DNA from: Chitinophagaceae bacterium
Lineage (GTDB): Bacteria; Bacteroidota; Bacteroidia; Chitinophagales; Chitinophagaceae
NCBI GenBank assembly: GCA_947447825.1
Contig: CANFLL010000020.1
Coordinates: forward strand, 1-51,805
DNA length: 51,805 nucleotides
Direction of reading: 5' to 3'
Made by a program: the position numbers and the translations under genes. Under the pieces are notes generated by a model. It was not told the DNA's origin and made no database searches. It was given only the letters and a program-made list of their open reading frames with translations. Positions 31,410-40,387 of the stretch are shown piece after piece (within the stretch, counting starts at the first letter, position 1; the number at the start of each line of letters is the position of its first letter).

Positions 31410-33242
31410 ATGAAAAAAAGTTACGCTCTCTTTGCCATCTTATCCTTGTTTATTTGCAAGGTGTATGCACAACCCGCCACACCCGCAGCTCTCCCAACAG
31501 CCAATAAGGCAAATGTTATTTCATTATGGGGTAATTCTTACACTAATGTTACAGGTACTAATTGGTTTCCGGGTTGGGGGCAAAGCACGCAAGTTGCTTA
31601 CTCAAACATTGGCGGCGACACTACAATTAATTATTCAAGTCTTAACTATGAAGGCGTTTCTTTTGCAAGTCCTATAAACATATCCAATATGGATTCTATC
31701 CATTTTGATATATGGACTTCTAATTGTACATCTTTAGATATCAGACTTATCAATTCTGCTTCTGTTTCTGGAACCGGCAATCCTATTCAACCAAACGTTA
31801 CTGTGGCACTCAAAACGAATTCATGGAACAGTGTTTCTATTGCAGTGTCTCAATTCACCGGTCTTAAATTAGGATTGCTAGATCAAATGTCCTTTACAGG
31901 ATTAACGCCAGCTGCTGGTGGAAACATTTATCTTCAAAACATTTACTTCTCTTCACACGTCAATTTGCCAACTATTTCTGGATTCTCTATTCCTTCAAGT
32001 TTGTTAGTTGGTGCAGCACCTTTTACCATTACTCCGCCTACTAGTAACAGCAATGGGGTCTTCACATATTCTAGTAGTGATACCACAGTTGCTACAATTA
32101 GTGGTAATACAGTAACTATTGTTGGTGCAGGAACAACCGTTATAACTGCAAACCAAGCAGCGGCGGGTAGCTACTCTAGTGGCTCTGCATCTGCTACATT
32201 AGTTGTTTCTTTTGCACCTCCTACCGTTGCAGCTACAGCACCAAGCAAGGATGCTGCAAATGTTATTTCATTGTGGGGTAATCATTATACCAATGTTTCT
32301 GGTGTTAATTTCAGACCAGATTGGGGTCAAGCAACACAGCTTTCTATTTTAAATGTAGGAGGCGACACTACCTTAGAATATACTGCTTTAAGTTATGAAG
32401 GCGTTCAGTTTGCTAGTGCTTTAAATGTGTCTAAGGCTGGTTCATTCCATCTTGATATATGGTCTCCTAATGCTACATCTATTGCAGTAAATCTTATTAA
32501 TTCTACATTGGTAACTGGCGGTGCAGCAGTGCAAGTAGCAGACACAATTTCATTAACAAAGTCTGGTTGGAATAGTGTAGAAATTCCTTTGAGTGCATTT
32601 AATGTTGTTGATTTAACTAAAGTAGATCAGTTAATGTTCACAGGAGTTACACCTGCTTTGGGTGGAGTTATTTATTTACAAAATGTTTATTTCTGGTCTA
32701 CAAGTGTTTTGCCTGTTAAACTTGATGGATTGACTGCAAGCTTAAATGGTAATAGTGCGCTTGTTTCTTGGAATTCTGCACTTGAATCTAGTTTACAAGG
32801 ATACAACGTTCAGCATAGTATTGATGGCGTAAATTGGACATCGGTTAATTATGTTGCAGCTAAAGGCAGTAACGCTTCTTACAGTTTTATTGACAATGCT
32901 CCAGTAAGTGGTGTAAACTTCTATCGTTTAAGCATTGTAGATGCAGTAGGTAAGCTAACTTATTCCACAACAGTTTCTGTTAATTATGTTAAAGCAATCG
33001 CAGTTTCATTCTACCCAAATCCAGTTCAGCGTGTTTTGAATGTAAAGATTGCATCAATTAAAAATTCATCTGCTAGCCTATCCCTAGTAAGTGCAGCTGG
33101 GCAAGTTGTTAAAACGATACAATTAAATAAAGGATCAAATAATTTTTCTGTTGATGTAGCAGGCCTTGCAAAAGGAACTTATCTGCTAGTATTAAAAGAC
33201 GGAACTATTACTAGCACTTCAAAGGTTGCAATAGTAAAATAA
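31410..33242 (+). CDS. T9SS-sorted protein with two beta-glucan-binding-like modules
   Basis: 610 residues. A signal peptide (1-20, ends VYAQ) is followed by module 1 (about 33-180, starting ANVISLWGNSYTNV and ending IYLQNIYF), a Big_2-like Ig domain (about 186-265, YSSSDTTVATISGNTVTIVG), module 2 (about 281-435, ANVISLWGNHYTNV), a FnIII-like module (about 437-530) and a T9SS type A sorting domain (FYPNPVQRVLNV to VAIVK). Modules of this VISLWG/YTNV...GWGQ type accompany T9SS-exported laminarinases in Bacteroidota, so a carbohydrate-binding role is likely. No catalytic domain is present. It precedes the SusCD locus on the same strand and shares upstream words with susC. It probably captures beta-glucan at the cell surface. 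Confidence 0.75.
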   Translation: MKKSYALFAILSLFICKVYAQPATPAALPTANKANVISLWGNSYTNVTGTNWFPGWGQSTQVAYSNIGGDTTINYSSLNYEGVSFASPINISNMDSIHFDIWTSNCTSLDIRLINSASVSGTGNPIQPNVTVALKTNSWNSVSIAVSQFTGLKLGLLDQMSFTGLTPAAGGNIYLQNIYFSSHVNLPTISGFSIPSSLLVGAAPFTITPPTSNSNGVFTYSSSDTTVATISGNTVTIVGAGTTVITANQAAAGSYSSGSASATLVVSFAPPTVAATAPSKDAANVISLWGNHYTNVSGVNFRPDWGQATQLSILNVGGDTTLEYTALSYEGVQFASALNVSKAGSFHLDIWSPNATSIAVNLINSTLVTGGAAVQVADTISLTKSGWNSVEIPLSAFNVVDLTKVDQLMFTGVTPALGGVIYLQNVYFWSTSVLPVKLDGLTASLNGNSALVSWNSALESSLQGYNVQHSIDGVNWTSVNYVAAKGSNASYSFIDNAPVSGVNFYRLSIVDAVGKLTYSTTVSVNYVKAIAVSFYPNPVQRVLNVKIASIKNSSASLSLVSAAGQVVKTIQLNKGSNNFSVDVAGLAKGTYLLVLKDGTITSTSKVAIVK

Positions 33243-33275
33243 GGAACTACACCCCCCCCTACGCTTAAATGCAAA

Positions 33276-33307
33276 AGAGGTTGCCAATTCGGCAGCCTCT
33301 TTTTTTG
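33276..33307 (+). terminator. Terminator after the glucan-binding T9SS gene
   Basis: AGAGGTTGCC (33276-33285) pairs with GGCAGCCTCT (33291-33300), one G-U pair, then a run of T. An 8-C tract sits just before it at 33252-33259. Confidence 0.85.
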
Positions 33308-33412
33308 TGTATATGTTTAGGTAAAGACCACGACTTTTAATTTTTGTACCATAAGCTCTAGACTAATAAGCCCTTGCTTTACGTTAGGTAACCCCGTGCT
33401 TTAGGTAGGCAT

Positions 33413-33693
33413 ACGTAAAATTTTACCCCAGTAACCTAAAGTTTTACGTCTGCCTACCTAAAATTTTACGTCCCCATACGTAAAATTTTACCCTAAGAAC
33501 CCAAAGTTTTACGTCTGCCTACCTAAAGCACGGGGTGGTCTGACGTAAAGCACGGATTGTTTAACGTAAACCACGGGGCTACCTAACGTAAAACTCGGGT
33601 AGTCTGACGTAAAGCAAGAGGATACCTAACGTAAAGCATGGGTAACTTAACGTAAAGAACGGGGTTGCCTAACGTAAAGTAAGGTTACTACTC
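33413..33693. repeat. Array D: thirteen ~21.5-bp units built on ACGTAAA
   Basis: Unit starts (ACGTAAA or ACCTAAA/ACCCAAA variants) lie at 33413, 33434, 33456, 33478, 33499, 33521, 33543, 33564, 33586, 33607, 33629, 33650 and 33672: steps of 21 or 22 only. The first five units are palindromic around AAATTTT/AAAGTTTT (CGTAAAATTTTACC-like). Later units replace the second arm with GCACGGGG-like sequence. Further partial units extend left to about 33375. It is not coding (TAA in the core). It lies between the T9SS glucan-binding gene and susC. Confidence 0.85.
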
Positions 33694-34006
33694 AGGTATT
33701 ATTTAGCCACAGGTATCACTAAGCATTTCACAAAGAACATAAGTATTGGTACAATCGGCTGTTAATAGATAATAAAAGCCGATAATAAACCTTTGTTTCC
33801 TTTTTTTCTTCGGAACTTAGTCAAAAATCAGTAACGAAAGTTCTCATTGAGTAATTTTTTAGAATTGATTTTTTCAAATTATACATTCCCCAATCTGGGA
33901 TTATGCAAACATTCTTAATAATTTGTATAACCTAAATGAAATTATTAGAACTAGGTTTTGAATTGCACTATGCTCAACAAAGCAGATTTAACCCATAGAA
34001 GGTGCT

Positions 34007-34108
34007 GATGTAGTAAAAACAATGCTTTATAGCATAAAAAAATGCTTTTTGTAGTAGTATTGAAGTAGGTTTAAATGACCTTTAGTACTTGCCGTAACAA
34101 TACTTTTG
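34007..34108 (+). promoter_or_regulatory. susC upstream region: shared words and promoter -7 element
   Basis: GATGTAGT (34007-34014) and GTAGTATTGAAGT (34054-34066) match words upstream of the 31410 gene. TACTTTTG (34101-34108) is an exact TAnnTTTG, 49 bp before the susC-like ATG. No convincing -33 TTTG is present, which would fit an activator-dependent promoter with the shared words as operator. Confidence 0.45.
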
Positions 34109-34157
34109 TGCTTTAAGTATTTCGATTAGTCTTCTCTATTTTTAAAACGATTGTATT

Positions 34158-37100
34158 ATGAAATTAAAAATCAGGTTGTTATTTATTGGTATTTTTTTAG
34201 GAGCACTATTTCTGAATGTTGGCGCACAAACTAACATTGTGGTAACAGGTAGTGTAAAGAATAAAATTACAGGAGAAGCTTTGGTAGGAGCAACGATAGT
34301 AAATGATAGAACCCACAAATCCACACTTACAAACGACATTGGCAAATTCTCTATCTCAGTTGAAAAAGGTGCAACACTTACTATCACTTATATTGGGATG
34401 CTGCCAGTAAAATACAAAGTAAATGTTGCAACAGATGTCAACATCACCATGGAAGAAGACCTCAAAAAGAATGAAGAGGTAATTGTTGTTGGTTATGGCA
34501 CGCAAAAGGTTACTAAAGTTTCTGGGGCTATCTCCACCATCAAAAGTGTCGACATTGAAAAACTAAAACCCGTAAGAGCGGAAGATGCTTTGCAAGGAAG
34601 AGCAGCTGGTGTTGAAGTTATTTCCGCTGGTTCGCCTGGAGCTAAACCTACTGTTTTCATTAGGGGAATTCCATCATATAAAGGTAGTGATCCACTTGTT
34701 GTAGTTGATGGAGCAATTGAAACTTTAGATGACCTTAACTCCATTAATTCTGCAGATATTGAATCAATTAATGTTTTGAAAGATGCAGCTACAACGGCTA
34801 TATATGGGGTTAAAGGTGGTAATGGTGTAATATTGGTAACTACAAAAGGTGGAAGAAAAAACACAAAAACTGAATTTAATTACAGTAGTAATTACGGAAT
34901 TCAGGAAGTTTCTAGGAAATTGCCTGTTTTGAATGCAACTGAATATGCAGCTATTGTAAATGAAGGAAATTTAGTAGATGGCAACAGTGTTGCTTTTACT
35001 GCTTTAACTAAATTGGGTGTTGGAACAAATTGGCAAGATCAAATTTTTAAGAACGCACCTTTGCAATCTCATTCCATTACAGCTAGAGGTGGAAGCGAAG
35101 GAGTCACTTATTTCGTTTCAGGAGCCTACACTGGTCAGGATGGTATTGTTGGAGGTGGAGATAAATCATACTTTAACCGCTATAATGCAACGTCAAACCT
35201 TACATTCGATTTGACTCCCCAATTGAAGTTATTTAGCAACACTAGTTTTGTGAACATCAGAGGAGCTTCGATTCCAGAAAATGCAATTAATAGTGTAATT
35301 TCTAATGCAATTAATTTTGATCCAACCTTACCTATCTACAATAATGTTCCTGGTACTGTTGGTAAGTATAGTGTGAGTAATAATATTGTTTCAGAAATTG
35401 TAAACCCACTCACACAATTAGACAATACTTTTAATAAATCTAATACTAACAAATTATATGGAAAAATTGAGCTTCAGTATAGTGTTCTGAAAAATCTAAA
35501 AATAACATCTAGATACGGATTTACCAATGTAGATATTACCAATAAATCTTTTAGCCCTTTGATTTATTATGGTAGCAACCATACAAGTTCTACTTTGAAA
35601 GCAGACGGAACATCTAATGGTACGGGGCACAATGCTGTTTCGCATGACAAGGATAATTATTATAACTACACTTTTGAAACTTTTGGTAACTATAATTTCA
35701 AGTTAGCAAATGACCATCAGTTTGATGTGTTAGTTGGCCTTTCAATGGCCAAAAATACAGGGAATGTAGTTTCTGCTTCCCGTCAAGATGTTCCTTATAA
35801 TTCTTGGGATTGGGCAGACTTTTCCTCTGCTACTGGTAATTCTGCAACTGGTGCTGCACCTGGTGGAGAATATCGTTTTGAGAAACGTAATGTTTCTTAT
35901 TTCAGCCGTTTAAATTATGATTATAAAGAAAAATATTTAGCCTCTTTTTCTCTAAGAAGGGATGGGTCTTATGAATTTGGAACTGATAATAAGTTTGGTA
36001 ATTTCTATGCTACTTCTTTGGGTTGGGTAGTTTCATCTGAAAACTTTTACAAATTAAAGGTTATTGACTATTTAAAAATAAGGGGTAGCTATGGCGTTAC
36101 TGGGAATGACAATATCGATCATCCTCAATACTTACAAATTTATACAGGTATATATGAGTATGGTGCAGGCAACAATACTGGTTATGTTTTTAATGGCTCT
36201 CCAGTAAATGGAAGTACGTTATCAACTTTTGCTAATAATGGGTTAAAATGGGAACAACAAAAGCAACTTAATATTGGGTTTGATGCACGGTTCTTTAAAA
36301 ACAAACTTTCAATAACTGCTGATTACTTTGAACGTCATATTAGTGGTTTGTTGTTTACTCCTCAACTGTCCTTATATCTGGGTACATCTGCAGCACCTTA
36401 TGCTAATGTAGGAACTACTCAAACCAAAGGATTGGATTTGAGCATAAACTATACACAACCAATTAATAAGGACATGAAAGTGTCTAGTACAGCAACATTT
36501 ACAACTTCCAATAACCTCGTGACAGAAACTAGTAATGGTTTTATACCTGGTGGGAAGTATGGAATATCCTCAGTTTATTATGTTACTAGATTTGAAAAAG
36601 GTCGTCCCCCTGGTTATTTTTATGGTTATAAAACAAAGGGTCTTTTCCAAAGTCAAGATGAAATAAGCAAAAGCCCTACTCAGTCCAATGCACAACCAGG
36701 AGACATTAAATATTTAGACGTAACTGGAAATGGTAAAATTGATGACTCAGATAAAACGATGATAGGAAATCCTTTTCCCAAGTTTACAATAGGATGGAAT
36801 GTTTCTTTAGAATACAAATCATTTGATTTTAATGTTTATTTCTATGCTTCCTATGGCAATGATATTTACAGGGCTTACGAAAGGAATCTTGCTTTTACTA
36901 ATAAGTTTAGGGGCATATTATCCAGATGGACAGGCTCTGGTTCTACAAATGATGCTAAAAGTCCTAGGGTAACTTTTGCTGACCCTAACATAAATACTAG
37001 GGCTTCTGATAGGTATATTGAAGATGGTTCATTTGTCAAAATAAAGGATATACAATTGGGATACACTATACCTACTTCTTTGTATAGAAAAAAAGTATTT

Positions 37101-37262
37101 AATAAGATTCGGTTATATGCTCAAGTCAAGAATGCCCTTACATTGACTAAATATTCTGGTTTAGATCCAGAAATTGCAGGGGGAATTTTTGAGTCAGGTG
37201 TTGATAGAGGAGAATATCCTCAGGCAAGAATCTACTCAATGGGCATAGATTGTAAATTTTAA
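34158..37262 (+). CDS. SusC-type TonB-dependent glycan importer
   Basis: 1034 residues. Signal peptide (1-23, ends VGAQ), carboxypeptidase-regulatory-like domain (about 26-105, VTGSVKNKITGEALVGATIV), SusC-type TonB plug (about 110-225, EEVIVVGYGTQKVTKVSGAIS, ALQGRAAGVEVIS, INVLKDAATTAIYG, VILVTTKGG) and a large barrel ending in YSMGIDCKF. It works with the SusD lipoprotein encoded 18 bp downstream to move oligosaccharides across the outer membrane using TonB energy. The downstream GH16, GH17 and phosphorylase genes indicate a beta-1,3-glucan substrate. First gene of the operon. Confidence 0.95.
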   Translation: MKLKIRLLFIGIFLGALFLNVGAQTNIVVTGSVKNKITGEALVGATIVNDRTHKSTLTNDIGKFSISVEKGATLTITYIGMLPVKYKVNVATDVNITMEEDLKKNEEVIVVGYGTQKVTKVSGAISTIKSVDIEKLKPVRAEDALQGRAAGVEVISAGSPGAKPTVFIRGIPSYKGSDPLVVVDGAIETLDDLNSINSADIESINVLKDAATTAIYGVKGGNGVILVTTKGGRKNTKTEFNYSSNYGIQEVSRKLPVLNATEYAAIVNEGNLVDGNSVAFTALTKLGVGTNWQDQIFKNAPLQSHSITARGGSEGVTYFVSGAYTGQDGIVGGGDKSYFNRYNATSNLTFDLTPQLKLFSNTSFVNIRGASIPENAINSVISNAINFDPTLPIYNNVPGTVGKYSVSNNIVSEIVNPLTQLDNTFNKSNTNKLYGKIELQYSVLKNLKITSRYGFTNVDITNKSFSPLIYYGSNHTSSTLKADGTSNGTGHNAVSHDKDNYYNYTFETFGNYNFKLANDHQFDVLVGLSMAKNTGNVVSASRQDVPYNSWDWADFSSATGNSATGAAPGGEYRFEKRNVSYFSRLNYDYKEKYLASFSLRRDGSYEFGTDNKFGNFYATSLGWVVSSENFYKLKVIDYLKIRGSYGVTGNDNIDHPQYLQIYTGIYEYGAGNNTGYVFNGSPVNGSTLSTFANNGLKWEQQKQLNIGFDARFFKNKLSITADYFERHISGLLFTPQLSLYLGTSAAPYANVGTTQTKGLDLSINYTQPINKDMKVSSTATFTTSNNLVTETSNGFIPGGKYGISSVYYVTRFEKGRPPGYFYGYKTKGLFQSQDEISKSPTQSNAQPGDIKYLDVTGNGKIDDSDKTMIGNPFPKFTIGWNVSLEYKSFDFNVYFYASYGNDIYRAYERNLAFTNKFRGILSRWTGSGSTNDAKSPRVTFADPNINTRASDRYIEDGSFVKIKDIQLGYTIPTSLYRKKVFNKIRLYAQVKNALTLTKYSGLDPEIAGGIFESGVDRGEYPQARIYSMGIDCKF

Positions 37263-37280
37263 CTAATAAATCTGTCGAAA

Positions 37281-38780
37281 ATGAAAAAAATAAAAATAGT
37301 TGGGATTGCAGTTGTCTTTTTATCAGCAGTCTCTTGTAACAAATTTGTAGATTATAAAGCTCAAGAAGATTATGTAGTGACTACGGATGATTATTTTAAA
37401 ACAGCAAGTGATTACCAATCTTTATTAGTTGGGTGTTACACACCATTACAATGGATGTGGTATGCTCCGATTATTGGTGATATTGCTTCCGATAATGCGA
37501 TGTGTGGTGGTGAGAGTGCCACCAATGAAGTTGGATTGCAACAAATACATAATTTTCAAGTAGTTCCCAACAATAGTAGTTTGACAGAATTATGGACTGA
37601 CTGTTACGAAGGAATTAATCGGGTTAATTATTTATATCAAAATCGAGGTCTACTCGAGTTTACAGGCAAAGAGGAACTTTACGGGGAAGCTTATTTTTTA
37701 AGGAGTTACTACTATTTTGAATTGGTAAGGTTATTTGGTGGTGTTCCCCTTTTTATTGACCATAAACTAACAGTAAGCGACTCAAAGCAAATGAAACGTT
37801 CTACGAAAGCTGAAGTATACAAACAAATTGAAGCAGATTTAAATAATGCAATTACTACATTACCCAAGGTTCAGACAGATAAGGGGCGTGCTACATTATT
37901 TTCTGCTGAAGCATTATTGGGTAAAGTTTATTTGTATGAAAATAAGTTTGATTCTGCTGCGGCTGTGTTTGAGAGGGTAATTAATAGTGGTTTATTTACG
38001 TTGACACCAAACCTTGCTGATGTTTTCCTTCAAGCAGGTGAAAACGGTTCAGAATCATTATTTGAAGTTCAATATACAAATTTGGATAATCAGCATGATT
38101 GGGGTACAAACAATGTATTAAGAAGCCAAGGAAATATGATGGTGGAGTTTTGTGGAATTCGCAAAATTTCAGGAACAGGAATTCCTTATGCTGGTGGTGG
38201 TTATAGTTTTGATTTGCCTACTAAGGAATTGGAAAGTCAATTTAGCGAAACTGATACTAGGAAGAATGCTGCTATTTTGGATGTTGCAGCTTATGCTGCT
38301 TCAAATCCAAGTTTAGGTATAACTTATGGTGATGCACCATATCAAAATACGGGTCTATATAATCAAAAATATCAACCAAGAATAGGTGAAACCTCTAGTG
38401 CTGGGGTATCAGTTTTAAACTATTTAAATAATTATAGAGTAATAAGGTATGCTGATGTATTACTAATGGCAGCAGAAGCAAATAACAGGGCAACAATACC
38501 CAACGATGTTAAGGCACAAGGTTATCTTAAGTTAGTTCGCCATCGTGCCTATGGAGATGATTCCCATGCTCCTACTGTTACTGGTTCTGCCTTAACTCAT
38601 GCAATTTGGGAAGAGCGAAGGTTGGAATTAGCCATGGAAGGGGATCGTTTTTTTGATTTAGTTAGAACAGGTCAAGCCGCTTCAAAGATTAAGGGGTTTG
38701 TTGTAGGACGTAATGAATTATTCCCAATTCCTCAACAAGAAATAGATTTATCTGGCTTAGCTCAAAATCCTGGTTATTAA
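37281..38780 (+). CDS. SusD-type glycan-binding lipoprotein
   Basis: 499 residues. Lipoprotein signal with Cys19 (LSAVSCNKF). SusD/RagB fold: an N-terminal SusD-like part (DDYFKTASDYQSLLVGCY, LWTDCYEGINRVNYL), TPR-like helices (YFLRSYYYFELVRLFGGVPLF) and a C-terminal part (IWEERRLELAMEGDRFFDLVRTG, NELFPIPQQEIDL, LAQNPGY). It caps the SusC barrel and binds the oligosaccharide. It is co-transcribed with the SusC-type gene (18 bp) and the binding lipoprotein that follows (23 bp). Confidence 0.95.
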   Translation: MKKIKIVGIAVVFLSAVSCNKFVDYKAQEDYVVTTDDYFKTASDYQSLLVGCYTPLQWMWYAPIIGDIASDNAMCGGESATNEVGLQQIHNFQVVPNNSSLTELWTDCYEGINRVNYLYQNRGLLEFTGKEELYGEAYFLRSYYYFELVRLFGGVPLFIDHKLTVSDSKQMKRSTKAEVYKQIEADLNNAITTLPKVQTDKGRATLFSAEALLGKVYLYENKFDSAAAVFERVINSGLFTLTPNLADVFLQAGENGSESLFEVQYTNLDNQHDWGTNNVLRSQGNMMVEFCGIRKISGTGIPYAGGGYSFDLPTKELESQFSETDTRKNAAILDVAAYAASNPSLGITYGDAPYQNTGLYNQKYQPRIGETSSAGVSVLNYLNNYRVIRYADVLLMAAEANNRATIPNDVKAQGYLKLVRHRAYGDDSHAPTVTGSALTHAIWEERRLELAMEGDRFFDLVRTGQAASKIKGFVVGRNELFPIPQQEIDLSGLAQNPGY

Positions 38781-38803
38781 TTCAATTAAAAAAATTACTT
38801 GTC

Positions 38804-40375
38804 ATGTATAATATAAAAAAAATTCTTCTCCTTACATTCTTGATGTCATCTCTAATAGGTTGCCAGAAGGATTATAATGATACATCGTTTCTTACATCAG
38901 TAGGAACTCCTACAAAGGTTTCTGCACTTACCACTATTACTCAAGATAATAGTGGGTTGGTTACCTTAACTCCAAATGGTGAAAACGTCTCTTATTTTGA
39001 GATTTATTTTGGGGATGCCACTACTGCTCCTTCTAAAGTATTTGCAGGGTCTAGTGTTCAGCATATTTATACTGAAGGCGTTTTTACTATCAAAGTGATT
39101 GCTCATAGCATTGGAGGAACTACTAATACTTCTACTCAGCAGTTGACCGTTGCATTTAGATCTCCAGAAAATTTGTTAGTGTCTACGCCAACTGACGCAT
39201 CAAACAATTTTAAAATTAACTTGTCTGCAACGGCTTCTTACGAAACTTACTTCAAGGTCTATTTTGGAGATTCTGCAAATGAAGCACCTCAGTCTTTCCT
39301 AGAAGGCGATACTATTTCTCATGTGTATCCTAAAATTGGAGCGTACACCATAAAAGTTATTGCTTTTAGTGGTTCCTCAGACTCCATTTTAGTCACTAAG
39401 GTTGTTTCTATTGTTGATCCGCTCAACTTGCCAATTACGTTTGAGTCTTCTACACTTAATTACATGTTTACTGATTTTAATGGTGGAGCTACAACTGTAA
39501 TTAATAATCCTCAAACTAATGGCATCAATACAAGCGCTAGGGTTGCTAAAATGATTAAAAATGCTGACCAAACATGGGGTGGTAGCTGGATTGGATTGAG
39601 TAGTCCAATCGACTTTTCTCAGAATAAGATTTTCCGTATGAAGGTATTCTCTCCACGAATTGGAGCTAAGGTGCTTTTAAAAGTAGAAAATGCTTCTAAT
39701 AGCAATTTGTCCTATGAAGTTACTGCAACAACTACCGTTGCAAATGCTTGGGAAGACCTAGTGTTCGATTATAGTGCAGTAAGTGCCACTACATCCTATA
39801 GTCATATTGTTATCATTTTTGATAATGGCACAATGGGTGATGGTTCCGCAAACTTTACTTTCTTACTTGATGATATAAGATTAACTAATTCACTACCGGC
39901 AACCACTGTAACTCTTCCATTAGATTTTGAGTCTACTTCACTCAACTACAAGTTCACTGACTTTAATGGTGGAGGGGTAACTATAATCAGTAACCCACAA
40001 GCATTAGGAATAAACACAAGTATGCGAGTAGCTAAGATGGTTAAAAGTGCTGACAAGGTTTATGGAGGTAGTTATATTTCCCTAACAAACCCAATTGATT
40101 TTAGCAGTAAGAAAACTTTTTCCATGAAAGTTTATTCTCCACGAGTTGGAGCTAAAGTGCTTTTAAAAGTTGAAAACCTTACTAATGCCAATTTGGGTTA
40201 CGAGAAAGAATCTGTTACAACAAAAGCAAATACTTGGGAAACATTATCTTTCGATTACAGTGCTGTCCCTACTACAAACGCTTATCAAAAAGTAGTATTG
40301 ATTTTTGATAATGGCACAATGGGAGATGGCTCAGCAAATTTCACTTTCTATTTTGATGACATTACATTAAACTAA
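38804..40375 (+). CDS. Surface glycan-binding lipoprotein with twin binding modules
   Basis: 523 residues, lipoprotein Cys20 followed by QKDYND, which looks like a Bacteroidota surface-export signal. Two PKD-like domains (about 30-118 and 120-205; YFEIYFGDATTAP, YFKVYFGDSANEAP) precede two tandem copies of a ~150-residue module (about 209-363 and 372-523), each starting LP.{2}FES..LNY.FTDFNGG and ending FDNGTMGDGSANFTF...DDI. The module resembles binding domains attached to laminarinases. No catalytic residues are evident. In SusE/SGBP position after SusD, it most likely binds beta-glucan at the surface. Confidence 0.8.
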   Translation: MYNIKKILLLTFLMSSLIGCQKDYNDTSFLTSVGTPTKVSALTTITQDNSGLVTLTPNGENVSYFEIYFGDATTAPSKVFAGSSVQHIYTEGVFTIKVIAHSIGGTTNTSTQQLTVAFRSPENLLVSTPTDASNNFKINLSATASYETYFKVYFGDSANEAPQSFLEGDTISHVYPKIGAYTIKVIAFSGSSDSILVTKVVSIVDPLNLPITFESSTLNYMFTDFNGGATTVINNPQTNGINTSARVAKMIKNADQTWGGSWIGLSSPIDFSQNKIFRMKVFSPRIGAKVLLKVENASNSNLSYEVTATTTVANAWEDLVFDYSAVSATTSYSHIVIIFDNGTMGDGSANFTFLLDDIRLTNSLPATTVTLPLDFESTSLNYKFTDFNGGGVTIISNPQALGINTSMRVAKMVKSADKVYGGSYISLTNPIDFSSKKTFSMKVYSPRVGAKVLLKVENLTNANLGYEKESVTTKANTWETLSFDYSAVPTTNAYQKVVLIFDNGTMGDGSANFTFYFDDITLN

Positions 40376-40387
40376 AAAATATACAGT

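Noticed and set aside
33252-33259. Eight-C tract as a phase-variable element
   Set aside because: It lies after the stop codon and before a terminator, so slippage would not alter a reading frame.
4744-33693. CRISPR array interpretation of the repeat clusters
   Set aside because: Repeats are imperfect palindromes in direct succession without unique spacers of constant length, and no cas gene is present.
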